This document shows, one piece after another, positions 34,124 to 42,943 of a stretch of DNA of 64,000 nucleotides. A program made the translations under genes and the position numbers. Numbering within the stretch: the first letter of the stretch is position 1; each line of letters begins with the position of its first letter. The DNA is from Stutzerimonas stutzeri (GTDB taxonomy: Bacteria > Pseudomonadota > Gammaproteobacteria > Pseudomonadales > Pseudomonadaceae). The notes beneath the pieces are model-generated. The model made no database searches. It worked only from the letters and a program-made list of their open reading frames with translations, and had not been told where the DNA came from. The DNA is taken from NCBI GenBank assembly GCA_002387205.1, contig DGLA01000005.1, forward strand, positions 196-64,195, written 5' to 3'.

Positions 34124-35470
34124 ATGAAAAGTAAATCGAATACATCTTCCTTGGCTGGTCACAAGAAGCAGATTTTTTGGATCGTCGTCATATTAAGCGT
34201 GGCACTTGTGCTTGGCGGATTGCTTCTTCGCAGTAGTCCAGCTGTGCCCGAAGCGGGCGACGCACATAGCGAGCATGGTGACGCATCGGAGCAGGAGGAT
34301 GAAGGGCATTCGGATGAGGATGCTGAAGCCGAAGGAGATCATGGACATGATGAAGGAGGCGCCGATAGCGATCACGAGGTCGGTGCGGCAGAGAAAGATG
34401 AGCATGAAGATGAGCCCGAGGGAGCGGAGCACACTGAAACAGCAGAGGTAGAACTCTCAGAGACACAAATCCTAGCCGCCGGCATTTCACTGGCAACTGC
34501 TGAGCCCGCAAAGATACAAAGCGCAATCGAGCTGCCAGGTGAAATTACGTTTAACCAGGATCGTACAGCGCAAGTTGTGCCTCGTCTCTCAGGTGTCGTT
34601 GAAGCGGTCAAAGTCGATTTGGGCGAACAGGTGAAACAGGGGCAAGTGCTTGCTGTGATCGCGAGTACCGACCTGTCGGAACGTAGAAGCGAGTTCTACG
34701 CGGCACAAAAACGTCTTGCATTGGCTCAGAAAACCTATCGACGCGAAAAGGAGCTGTGGGAAGAGCGTATTTCTGCAGAACAGGATTATTTACAGGCACA
34801 ACAGGCTCTACGGGAAGCAGAGCTGACGGTTGCGAATGCAAAAGCACAGCTACAAGCGCTTGGTAGTGATGCTGGCAAGCCAGACGCATTGAGCCGCTAC
34901 GAACTCAGGGCGCCGTTCGATGGGATGATCGTTGAGAAGGACATCACGCTCGGTGAGTCAGTCAATACCGACGACCAGATATTCATCATTTCCGATCTCT
35001 CTACCGTTTGGGCAGATATCAGCGTTCCTGCCAATGCACTCAGCGCGGTACGAGTCGGCAGCAACGCGGTTATCGAAGCCACAGCATTCGAGTCCAGTGC
35101 CAATGGCACCGTTTCTTATGTCGGCTCACTTGTTGGTCAGCAAAGCCGCGCCGCTACCGCCCGGGTCACGCTTCCGAACCCGGAAGGTGTTTGGCGTCCC
35201 GGCCTGTTCGTCAAAGTGCGGGTAGGCTCTGGCGGAGTGTCCGTGCCGGTTGCAGTCAAGCCCGATGCGATCCACACGTTGGAAGATAATCCGGTGGTGT
35301 TTGTACGGACCGACCATGGCTTTGCTGCTCAGCCAATCGTGACTGGTCGCGGCGATAGTGAAGCGGTTGAAATCAAGGAAGGTCTTCAGGCCGGAGTGCG
35401 CTATGCCTTGGCCAACAGTTTCATCATTAAGTCCGAGCTTGGCAAAGCCAGCGCCTCGCATGCTCACTGA
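34124..35470 (+). CDS. czcB: Membrane-fusion protein CzcB
   Basis: A 448-aa adaptor with an N-terminal membrane anchor (about residues 17-36), then ~75 residues extremely rich in Glu, Asp and His (HSEHGDASEQEDEGHSDED; GDHGHDEGG), a likely Zn/Cd-binding segment. Lipoyl/barrel-sandwich, alpha-hairpin (RRSEFYAAQKRLALAQKTYRR) and beta-barrel domains follow. It links CzcA to CzcC. The acidic/His-rich insertion is a feature of many CzcB proteins but is long here. It sits in the czcICBA operon, 16 bases upstream of czcA. Confidence 0.92.
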   Translation: MKSKSNTSSLAGHKKQIFWIVVILSVALVLGGLLLRSSPAVPEAGDAHSEHGDASEQEDEGHSDEDAEAEGDHGHDEGGADSDHEVGAAEKDEHEDEPEGAEHTETAEVELSETQILAAGISLATAEPAKIQSAIELPGEITFNQDRTAQVVPRLSGVVEAVKVDLGEQVKQGQVLAVIASTDLSERRSEFYAAQKRLALAQKTYRREKELWEERISAEQDYLQAQQALREAELTVANAKAQLQALGSDAGKPDALSRYELRAPFDGMIVEKDITLGESVNTDDQIFIISDLSTVWADISVPANALSAVRVGSNAVIEATAFESSANGTVSYVGSLVGQQSRAATARVTLPNPEGVWRPGLFVKVRVGSGGVSVPVAVKPDAIHTLEDNPVVFVRTDHGFAAQPIVTGRGDSEAVEIKEGLQAGVRYALANSFIIKSELGKASASHAH

Positions 35471-35486
35471 TACGGAGTTATAGACT

Positions 35487-38400
35487 GTGTTCGAACGTAT
35501 CATTCGCTTTTCTATAGAGCATCGCTGGCTGGTTTTGCTAGCCGTGCTTGGCATGGCAGCGTTAGGAGCTTACAGCTACCAAAAGCTGCCTATCGATGCT
35601 GTCCCTGATATCACCAACGTACAGGTGCAAATCAACACTGCGGCCCCAGGTTATTCCCCGCTGGAAGTGGAGCAGCGCATTACCTACCCGCTCGAGACGG
35701 TAATGGCCGGGTTGCCCAAGCTCGAGCAGACCCGTTCCTTGTCTCGATATGGACTTTCTCAGATCACAGTTATTTTTGAGGAAGGCACTGACATCTATTT
35801 TGCCCGCCAACTTGTGAATGAGCGCTTGGGAGGGGCCAAAGATCAGCTTCCGGAAGGCGTCACTCCAACACTTGGCCCTATTTCCACTGGGCTTGGCGAA
35901 ATCTATTTTTGGACGGTTGAAGCTGAGGACGGTGCCACCAAATCGGACGGTACGCCTTATACCTCTGCTGACTTGCGTGAGATTCAAGATTGGATCATCA
36001 AACCGCAAGTCCGCAATGTACCAGGCGTAACTGAGATCAATACGATCGGAGGATATGCAAAGGAATATCAGATCGCCCCCAACCCAGACACTTTGCGGTC
36101 GTTTGGACTAACACTACAAGATTTGATCGAGGCGGTTGAGCAAAACAATAACAATCTAGGTGCCGGATATATTGAAAAACGCGGCGAGCAGTATCTTGTT
36201 CGTGCTCCAGGACAAATGCAATCAGTAGAGGACATCCGCAATACCCTTATTAGCAACGTTGACGGTACCCCAGTACGTATCCGCGACGTTGCGACGGTAG
36301 AGGTTGGAAAGGAGCTCCGTACTGGCGCAGCCACCGAGAATGGCCGCGAAGTGGTTCTAGGTACGGCTTTCATGCTTATCGGTGAAAATAGCCGGGTAGT
36401 TTCTAGGGCTGTCGATGACAAGATGAAAGAGATAAACCTTTCGCTTCCAGAGGGCGTAAAGGCGATTACTGTCTACGATCGAACTGTACTCGTAGACAAA
36501 GCTATATCCACCGTTAAGAAGAACCTCACTGAGGGTGCCATTCTTGTTGTGGTTATACTTTTTCTCTTCTTGGGCAATATCCGTGCGGCGATCCTAACCG
36601 CACTTGTTATACCGCTGGCGATGCTCTTTACGTTCACCGGCATGGTAGCCAACGAGGTCAGCGCCAACCTGATGAGCTTAGGCGCATTGGATTTCGGCAT
36701 CATTATCGATGGTGCCGTGGTGATTGTTGAGAACTGCGTGCGTCGACTTGCTCACGCTCAGTCCCATCACGGGCGGGCATTAACGCTGTCCGAACGGCTT
36801 CATGAAGTGTTCGCTGCGGCAAAGGAAGTGCGTCGGCCTCTACTCTATGGGCAGCTGATCATTATGATCGTATATCTGCCGATATTCGCCCTTACAGGGG
36901 TAGAAGGTAAGATGTTCACGCCCATGGCGTTTACCGTAGTGACAGCGCTATTCGGGGCGATGATTCTCTCGGTGACGTTCGTCCCGGCAGCCGTTGCGCT
37001 CTTTATCGGCAAGCGTGTTACAGAGAAGGAAAACTTTCTAATCCGCAATGCTAAACGGGCCTACGCACCTGCATTCGATGCGGTGATGTCCAACAAGCCA
37101 GTAGTGCTCACCTTTGCCGTTGTTGCAGTTGTACTTTCCGGCCTCGTAGGGGCACGTATGGGCAGTGAATTCGTGCCTAGCCTCAACGAGGGGGACTTCG
37201 CTATCCAAGCCCTTCGTGTACCGGCTACCAGCCTTAGTCAGTCTGTCGAGATGCAGCAGCAGCTGGAGCGAAAGCTCATGGATGAGTTTCCGGAGATCGA
37301 GCGGATTTTTGCGCGCACAGGCACTGCGGAGGTGGCATCCGATGCCATGCCTCCAAACATCTCTGACGGGTACGTCATGCTGAAGCCACAAGAGCAGTGG
37401 CCGGATCCAGGCAAGTCGCGCGACGAACTCTTAAGCGAGGTCCAAGCATCCGCCGCTGAGTTACCGGGCAATAACTACGAGTTTTCCCAGCCTATTCAGC
37501 TGCGTTTCAACGAGTTGATTTCCGGTGTTCGTGCCGCTGTAGCCGTGAAAATCTATGGTGATGACATGGAGGTTCTTAACAGCACGGCGGCGGAAGTGTC
37601 CGAGGTGCTAGGACAAGTACCAGGCGCCTCCGAGGTTACGGTCGAGCAAACGACTGGCCTTCCTATGCTCACGATTGATATCGATCGCGATCAAATCGCA
37701 CGATACGGCCTGAGTTTAGATACTGTACAGCAAGCGGTTGCAGTAGCCATCGGGGGCCGAGAGGTAGGCACCTTGTTTCAAGGAGACCGGCGTTTCGATA
37801 TCGTAGTTCGTTTACCGGACGAGATACGAAGCGATCTCGCCGCAATTGAGAGGCTCCCAATTGCCCTTCCAAGGGAATTAAACAGCGCCATAAGTTATAT
37901 CCCCCTCGGCGAGGTGGCCACTCTGGATTTGGCCCCCGGTCCGAATCAGATCAGTAGAGAGGAAGGGAAACGGCGAATTGTCGTTAGTGCAAACGTCCGT
38001 GGTCGGGACATTGGATCATTCGTATCTGAGGCAGAACAGAAAATCCAGGCCCAGGTAGATATCCCGTCAGGTTATTGGATCGACTGGGGCGGTACCTTTG
38101 AGCAGCTTGAATCTGCAACGAAGCGGCTGCAGATTGTCGTCCCTGTGGCGCTGCTCCTGGTGTTCATTCTGCTTTTCATGATGTTCAACAATGTCAAAGA
38201 CGGCTTGTTGGTGTTTACAGGGATTCCATTTGCGCTCACCGGAGGCATTGTTGCGCTGTGGCTGAGAGATATCCCATTGTCCATTTCAGCAGGAGTTGGC
38301 TTTATTGCTCTGTCGGGCGTCGCCGTTCTAAATGGCCTGGTAATGATCTCCTTCATCCGTAGCCTACGGGAGCAAGGTTTACCTCTGGGCACCGCGATCC

Positions 38401-38657
38401 GCGAGGGCGCTCTGACCCGGCTACGGCCGGTATTGATGACAGCCTTGGTGGCTTCACTCGGGTTCGTTCCGATGGCCTTGAATGTGGGTACCGGTGCAGA
38501 GGTACAGCGCCCCCTTGCGACGGTGGTGATCGGGGGGATTCTCTCCTCAACGGTGCTAACGCTATTGGTACTGCCGTTGCTCTACCAGCTGGCTCATCGG
38601 CGCGAAGACGAATTGGAGGAGCAAGAAATCGCGTTGGCCGCTGACAGAACAAGCTAG
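35487..38657 (+). CDS. czcA: Heavy-metal RND efflux pump CzcA
   Basis: A 1056-aa pump starting at GTG with GGAG upstream. Features are YQKLPIDAVPDITNVQVQINT (interrupted for length) after helix 1, GALDFGIIIDGAVVIVENCVRR with the DFG-DG-E proton-relay signature of divalent-metal HME pumps, GSEFVPSLNEGDFAIQALR, and the second repeat of membrane helices. This DFGIIIDGAV motif separates it from the CusA at 13647, which has GAMVDAAIVMIEN. It exports Zn, Cd and Co. A hairpin terminator follows. Confidence 0.94.
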   Translation: MFERIIRFSIEHRWLVLLAVLGMAALGAYSYQKLPIDAVPDITNVQVQINTAAPGYSPLEVEQRITYPLETVMAGLPKLEQTRSLSRYGLSQITVIFEEGTDIYFARQLVNERLGGAKDQLPEGVTPTLGPISTGLGEIYFWTVEAEDGATKSDGTPYTSADLREIQDWIIKPQVRNVPGVTEINTIGGYAKEYQIAPNPDTLRSFGLTLQDLIEAVEQNNNNLGAGYIEKRGEQYLVRAPGQMQSVEDIRNTLISNVDGTPVRIRDVATVEVGKELRTGAATENGREVVLGTAFMLIGENSRVVSRAVDDKMKEINLSLPEGVKAITVYDRTVLVDKAISTVKKNLTEGAILVVVILFLFLGNIRAAILTALVIPLAMLFTFTGMVANEVSANLMSLGALDFGIIIDGAVVIVENCVRRLAHAQSHHGRALTLSERLHEVFAAAKEVRRPLLYGQLIIMIVYLPIFALTGVEGKMFTPMAFTVVTALFGAMILSVTFVPAAVALFIGKRVTEKENFLIRNAKRAYAPAFDAVMSNKPVVLTFAVVAVVLSGLVGARMGSEFVPSLNEGDFAIQALRVPATSLSQSVEMQQQLERKLMDEFPEIERIFARTGTAEVASDAMPPNISDGYVMLKPQEQWPDPGKSRDELLSEVQASAAELPGNNYEFSQPIQLRFNELISGVRAAVAVKIYGDDMEVLNSTAAEVSEVLGQVPGASEVTVEQTTGLPMLTIDIDRDQIARYGLSLDTVQQAVAVAIGGREVGTLFQGDRRFDIVVRLPDEIRSDLAAIERLPIALPRELNSAISYIPLGEVATLDLAPGPNQISREEGKRRIVVSANVRGRDIGSFVSEAEQKIQAQVDIPSGYWIDWGGTFEQLESATKRLQIVVPVALLLVFILLFMMFNNVKDGLLVFTGIPFALTGGIVALWLRDIPLSISAGVGFIALSGVAVLNGLVMISFIRSLREQGLPLGTAIREGALTRLRPVLMTALVASLGFVPMALNVGTGAEVQRPLATVVIGGILSSTVLTLLVLPLLYQLAHRREDELEEQEIALAADRTS

Positions 38658-38677
38658 AGATTGGATGGCGGCACACA

Positions 38678-38713
38678 ACGCCCCGTTCTTGCTAGCTCGC
38701 GAGAACGGGGCGT
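38678..38713 (+). terminator. Hairpin terminator after czcA
   Basis: ACGCCCCGTTCT (38678-38689) pairs perfectly with AGAACGGGGCGT (38702-38713), a 12-bp GC-rich stem. GTTGGTTT follows, a weak T-tract. It lies 20 bases after the czcA stop. Confidence 0.75.
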
Positions 38714-38916
38714 GTTGGTTTCGGAGTGCTAAGATTCAGCGGCGGCGCAGCGGGCAGCAAAGCCTTTATAGCGTAGGTCTAATGCATCTAAACGGTGAAT
38801 AGAAAGGGTGCTCAGCGCTTAGTGCGTATGACTCCGCGCTACATACGCCTCCTCGGCTGATGGCTTTCACCCACGGTGAGCTGACGAAAGATTATGCAAG
38901 CAGCGGCTGACCTGCC

Positions 38917-39090
38917 CCGGGCGGCAGCACGGGCGATAGCTACGAAAACGCCCTGGCTGGAACGATCAGCGGGCTTTACAAGGCCGAGCTGACACCTTCA
39001 ATCATGGACGAACCGCGAGGCCGTTGAGATGGCGACCCTGACGTGGATGCGTTGTACGCCACCAGCGTCTGTTCAGCTCAATCGGATATG
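38917..39090 (+). pseudogene. IS3-family transposase remnant
   Basis: One frame reads GSTGDSYENALAGTISGLYK then AEL, close to the GSxGDSYDNALAEs..NGLYKAE signature of IS3-family OrfB, and soon hits a stop. A second frame continues as WTNREAVEMATLTWM, the next part of the same protein. So this is a frameshifted C-terminal scrap. No inverted repeats or intact orfA were found. The surrounding stretch 38714-39200 holds no intact gene. Confidence 0.7.
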
Positions 39091-39210
39091 CTCTTGCGAA
39101 CGCTAATAACAGACAGATCAGGCGATAGCGGCCTGACTTAACGAAACGGCCTATAAAGGCCGGGGCGATTCGCTGGTAGCGATGTTGCGGGCAAGTGATG
39201 GACACAAAAA

Positions 39211-39228
39211 AGCGCCCCGAAGGGCGCT
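39211..39228 (-). terminator. Rho-independent terminator after small gene at 39297
   Basis: AGCGCCC-CGAA-GGGCGCT, a perfect 7-bp stem followed on the minus strand by a T-run (A-run 39206-39211), about 70 bases after the stop of the small gene. Confidence 0.85.
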
Positions 39229-39296
39229 TAGAGTACAACTGCTTCCAACGGTGCTTGGAAGCTGCCGGCGGCGGATATCGTTCAGATATTAAGCGG

Positions 39297-39527
39297 TTAG
39301 TCAGCTTTGGTTTCTTTCTTAATTTCCGTGTTGTTCTGATCTTGGCGAATATCATTAACCTTCAACTCGTTTGCTTTTTTTTCGGCGGATTCGGTTCCGT
39401 GAATTCGCTTTTGATCTGCTCGGAATTTTTCATTAAATTTCATTGAACGGTCGTATCCATCTCCTGCATAAGACGATGCGGAGCCGAAAATTACCAAACC
39501 AACAACAATAGCTTTCAACAGATTCAT
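39297..39527 (-). CDS. Small secreted protein, unknown
   Basis: A 76-aa protein starting at 39527 with GAGGAC 8 bases before the ATG. It has a signal peptide (MNLLKAIVVGLVIFGSASSYA) and a short, charged, Lys/Glu/Asn-rich mature part (GDGYDRSMKFNEKFRADQKR). It has its own terminator, and a large palindrome containing TTAC and GTAA lies upstream. I recognise no family. The AGDGYDRS...F mature start vaguely recalls the AEGGSDR pattern of PtrA-like proteins, so it may be another metal-induced periplasmic peptide. Confidence 0.6.
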   Translation of the reverse strand: MNLLKAIVVGLVIFGSASSYAGDGYDRSMKFNEKFRADQKRIHGTESAEKKANELKVNDIRQDQNNTEIKKETKAD

Positions 39528-39631
39528 AGGGCAGTCCTCGCTAAATTCAAAGGTGGCTTGCTGAGCTTTCTCGGTGAGCTCTACAGGTTCGAATGAATTT
39601 TGCCTGACTGAAGCTAACAGCAGCATGAGCC

Positions 39632-39660
39632 AAGCATTACATTATTGAAATGTAATGCTT
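39632..39660. promoter_or_regulatory. Large palindrome with TTAC/GTAA half-sites
   Basis: AAGCATTACATT (39632-39643) and AATGTAATGCTT (39649-39660) are perfect 12-bp arms around 5 bases. Inside are TTAC and GTAA spaced by 11 instead of 6 bases. It lies between divergent genes at 39527 and 40022, so it could be an operator of a related regulator or a bidirectional signal. Confidence 0.5.
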
Positions 39661-39758
39661 CCATTGTGGAGTTACATGAGCGCCTTGCTTCGTCATTGCA
39701 GCAACAAGGCGCACCAATCTGCAAGGGGCTTGAGCCTACGACAAAATTGATTGGAAGA

Positions 39759-39772
39759 TTACATTTTTGTCA
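39759..39772 (+). promoter_or_regulatory. Variant CzcR/CopR box upstream of czcD-like gene
   Basis: TTACATTTTTGTCA, the same TTAC-N6-GTCA form as at 22561, 250 bases before the CDF gene at 40022. No convincing gene lies between. Confidence 0.5.
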
Positions 39773-40021
39773 TCTTCAGATCATGGCACCGCATAATCCA
39801 TATCATTAGCGAGCAACGTCGTTTATCGTTTGAGAGAGATCGACCTGTTGTCGGCGAGTTAAAGACGATAACGCACGAACTCGCTCGAGGGTGGTCGCAT
39901 TTTCTGTCAGTGTGGCTTGGAGGGCCAGATGGTATAGGCGCTAGTATTTTTATTATCTCTTATGGGCGGTCGTTTGGCTCCCCTATTTTTCTTACGCTAA
40001 TTTTTAAGGAGCGGTAAAAAT

Positions 40022-40942
40022 ATGGCTCACGAACATAACCATAACACCGAAGCCATGGGTGATAAGCGTTTAATCGCAGCTATTGGCGTTAATACTGCAC
40101 TAACTCTGGCACAAGTTGTTGGCGGGATACTTTCTGGGAGCTTATCGCTCATAGCGGATGCACTACACAACTTGAGCGATGCTGCATCACTGGTTATTGC
40201 GCTCATCGCACGTAAGATCGGCCGCAAACCGCCAGATGCTTTTAAAACCTTTGGCTACCGACGCAGTGAAACCATAGCGGCTTTGATTAACTTGGTCACG
40301 CTGATTATCGTTGGTCTCTACCTCATCTACGAAGCTATAGGTCGGTTTTTTTCCCCACAGCCCATTGAAGGATGGACAGTGGTCGTGGTGGCGGGAATAG
40401 CCTTGATTGTAGATATCGCTACGGCCTTGCTCACCTACACAATGTCTAAGAATAGCATGAATATAAAGGCGGCATTCTTGCACAACGTGTCGGATGCGTT
40501 GGCCTCCGTCGGCGTTATTATTGCCGGAACATTGATCCTCCTGTATGGCTGGTATTGGACAGATACTGTCCTGACGCTGATGATTGCTGGTTACGTGCTA
40601 TGGCAGGGCTTTAGCATGCTACCTAAAACCATTCACTTGTTGATGGAGGGCGCGCCAGAAGGAGTTTCCATCGCCGACATAATCAATATCATGGAACATG
40701 TAAACGACGTTGTGAGTGTTCACCACGTACACGTATGGGAAATCGCTGAGCATACAATCGCACTGGAAGCACATGTTGTCATCAAGAAGGCTAGCCTGCC
40801 CGATATTGAACGAGTAAAGACTGATTTAAAACGAGTACTTCATGAGCAATTCAAAGTCAGCCACTCGACACTTGAAATGGAGCTAGACGGCAGTGTTTGT
40901 ATCGACACCAGGCAGGCCGACAGTCATCGCAGCGAAGCATAA
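40022..40942 (+). CDS. czcD: Cation diffusion facilitator CzcD
   Basis: A 306-aa exporter of the CDF family. It has a His-rich N-terminus (MAHEHNHNTE), six membrane helices with the two HxxxD metal sites (HNLSD in TM2, HNVSD in TM5) and a C-terminal cytosolic domain (HHVHVWEIAEHTIALEAHVVI). HxxxD pairs point to Zn/Co/Cd rather than Fe/Mn. AAGGAGCGG before the ATG is a strong ribosome site. It is a single-gene unit and acts with CzcCBA by moving metal from cytosol to periplasm. Confidence 0.92.
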   Translation: MAHEHNHNTEAMGDKRLIAAIGVNTALTLAQVVGGILSGSLSLIADALHNLSDAASLVIALIARKIGRKPPDAFKTFGYRRSETIAALINLVTLIIVGLYLIYEAIGRFFSPQPIEGWTVVVVAGIALIVDIATALLTYTMSKNSMNIKAAFLHNVSDALASVGVIIAGTLILLYGWYWTDTVLTLMIAGYVLWQGFSMLPKTIHLLMEGAPEGVSIADIINIMEHVNDVVSVHHVHVWEIAEHTIALEAHVVIKKASLPDIERVKTDLKRVLHEQFKVSHSTLEMELDGSVCIDTRQADSHRSEA

Positions 40943-41156
40943 GCCTGCTTTGCGCTCAACGCTGTTGCTAGACAGTTATCTCGATATCAACGGAGTGAAC
41001 TTGCGACATCACTCGTTGGCGCTATGTCTTCGACCAGAGACATGCTAGCGGCATGTGGCCAAAGCAGCTCGTCACGAGGAGATCAGGCTAGGTCGTGGCA
41101 CCTTCGGCAGGCTGCCGCGACGAGCAAGCCCCGCCAGTCGCTACCGCCGCGGACGC

Positions 41157-41618
41157 TCAGAGCCAGCGGCGGACTCGTGCACGGTAGCGGGCAAATGATT
41201 CGCCGAACAATGTTTCCAGCGCCCACTCTTCGGCTGGGATCTGGAAACGGTTCATGTACAGCACGAAAGCAACTACGCCAAGCAGGGTTAGAGGCGAGGC
41301 CAAGACCAGCGCCCAAGCCGCCAGGATAATGGCAAAGCCTAAGTACATGGGGTTGCGGCTGTACCGGTAGATGCCAGCCTCCACTAATGCAGAAGCCTGC
41401 TGCGGCTGCAATGGATTAACCGTAGTACGCGCGCGGCGAAACGACAGGACGCCGGCGAGGCACACGCCGAGCCCCAGGAGCAGTATTGGCAAAGCGAAGG
41501 TCAGGCGCGCGGTCCATGCCAGTTCGAAACCCGGCAATTTGGTTCCCGACAAACCCATCAGCACAGCGATCAGGCCGGCCACGAGCAGCGGTGGCACGCG
41601 GTTTTCCAGCGCGCTCAT
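41157..41618 (-). CDS. Isoprenylcysteine methyltransferase-like membrane protein
   Basis: A 153-aa protein with four or five membrane helices and the ICMT/PEMT-type motif YRYSRNPMYLGFAIILAAWAL, followed by EEWALETLFGESFARYRARVRRWL, which binds SAM in this family. Bacterial members are common beside metal-efflux genes; their methyl acceptor is unknown. Its start lies 4 bases after the stop of the DsbA-like gene, so it is the last gene of a three-gene minus-strand unit. The 214-base gap to czcD has no feature I can call. Confidence 0.8.
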   Translation of the reverse strand: MSALENRVPPLLVAGLIAVLMGLSGTKLPGFELAWTARLTFALPILLLGLGVCLAGVLSFRRARTTVNPLQPQQASALVEAGIYRYSRNPMYLGFAIILAAWALVLASPLTLLGVVAFVLYMNRFQIPAEEWALETLFGESFARYRARVRRWL

Positions 41619-41622
41619 AGTG

Positions 41623-42303
41623 TCATTCTCGTGCCTTGGCCACTTCGCTGTTCACCAACTGGCGCAGCGGCTCCGGGCCAAACTCGCTGAGCGCACGACC
41701 ATTGACAAAAAAAGTCGGCGTGCCACGAACCCCAACGGCTTTAACGTCCTGCATGTCCGTTTCCAGCACGGCGTTGACGCCAGGCGTATGCATGTCCTGG
41801 CGGGCCTGTTCCAAGTTCAAACCGACGCGCTCTGCAGCAGCCCATGCCTGCGTTACCTTGGGGTCGTCGTGCCAACCGGGTTGGGCTTCCAGCACAGCCC
41901 CCAACACTTGTTCATGGAGATTTTGCTTACGCGCCGCCTCCAGCATTCGCGCCACCTCTTCGGAGCCTTGATGGAACAGTACATAGCGCAGCACCAAACG
42001 CACGTCTTCCGGGTTCTCGGCGAGGATCTGCTTCACATAGGGGTGGAAGGCGCGGCATGCCTCGCAGGAAGGGTCAAAGAATTCGACGATGGTCACTGGC
42101 GCTTGCGCCGGGCCGAACACTGGTGAGTGGAAGCGAACCAACTGGCCGCCGTTCTGTTTGGGTTGTGTCGCGGTCTCTTGGGCTGTCGAACCGGGAGCCT
42201 GGGCCTGTTGAGGCGATTGCGAGGGGGAATAGAAGAATGCGGCGGCAGCAAAGACGGCTAGGATCACGACACTGACGATCAGGACCACGGAACGGCGATT
42301 CAT
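41623..42303 (-). CDS. DsbA-family thioredoxin-like protein
   Basis: A 226-aa periplasmic protein with an N-terminal anchor (about residues 6-25), a Gln/Pro/Thr linker and a DsbA-type fold with C80-x-x-C83 in FFDPSCEACRAFHPY, plus the cis-proline loop GVRGTPTFFVNGR. It resembles the DsbG/BdbD-like partner encoded next to DsbB. The ATG at 42303 overlaps the dsbB stop by 4 bases; a longer frame to 42612 is a shadow. It probably oxidises or isomerises disulfides in envelope proteins. Confidence 0.87.
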   Translation of the reverse strand: MNRRSVVLIVSVVILAVFAAAAFFYSPSQSPQQAQAPGSTAQETATQPKQNGGQLVRFHSPVFGPAQAPVTIVEFFDPSCEACRAFHPYVKQILAENPEDVRLVLRYVLFHQGSEEVARMLEAARKQNLHEQVLGAVLEAQPGWHDDPKVTQAWAAAERVGLNLEQARQDMHTPGVNAVLETDMQDVKAVGVRGTPTFFVNGRALSEFGPEPLRQLVNSEVAKARE

Positions 42304-42734
42304 GGGGTGGTTCTCCGACGGATGATTATGAGCAGGATGGCGATAAGGATAAAAGCGAACAAGGCGAGTGCCGGCAGGGGCACCACGCCGAAGAGGGTCA
42401 TTCCGGCGCCTGAGCAGGATGGACCAGTGGCCGTGCAGGGCTGGATCGGCTGTGGAATCAGCCCTGCATAGAGCAGCGTGTGAACAAATGCCAGTGCCGC
42501 ACCGATAGCGGTCAGCGGCAGGGCATAGTGCCAGACGGTGAAATCCGAGCGGTAGCAGGCGATGGCCAGGATCACCGCCAGCGGAAACATGAAGGCACGC
42601 TGGAACCAGCACAACACGCAGGGTGCCTGGCCCATCACCTCACCAATGAACAGCGCGGACAGGGTCGATACCAGTGCGACCAGCCAGGTTAGCAGCAGCA
42701 GGTTCCAGGGCATGCCTGAAGGTTGAGGATTCAT
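42300..42734 (-). CDS. dsbB: Disulfide bond formation protein DsbB
   Basis: A 144-aa inner-membrane protein with four helices and both redox pairs: C39-V-L-C42 (GQAPCVLCWFQR) and C100/C107 in the second periplasmic loop. It reoxidises the DsbA-like partner with quinone. It overlaps the next gene by 4 bases. It is an island-borne copy, in addition to whatever the core genome has, and may support folding of Cys-containing metal proteins. Confidence 0.88.
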   Translation of the reverse strand: MNPQPSGMPWNLLLLTWLVALVSTLSALFIGEVMGQAPCVLCWFQRAFMFPLAVILAIACYRSDFTVWHYALPLTAIGAALAFVHTLLYAGLIPQPIQPCTATGPSCSGAGMTLFGVVPLPALALFAFILIAILLIIIRRRTTP

Positions 42735-42943
42735 TGCGGTTAACTCCTGGCGATGGCGAGCACTTGCCTCAGACCCGCCATCCAGTTATTTCGAAACATC
42801 ATGCATCCTCTTATCGGCAGGACTTGTTAGGACCGTTGCGGACTTCGCCCAACGGCAAAGCGAAAAGCAACCAGCCTCAACGCTGGGTTAAATCCGATGC
42901 CAGTGGGAGAATGTCGCCCTTGCGCAACAAGGGAAGATATCAG

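Noticed and set aside
39751..40017. 88-codon frame upstream of czcD
   Set aside because: It begins at a TTG, contains the regulatory box and has no recognisable protein features.
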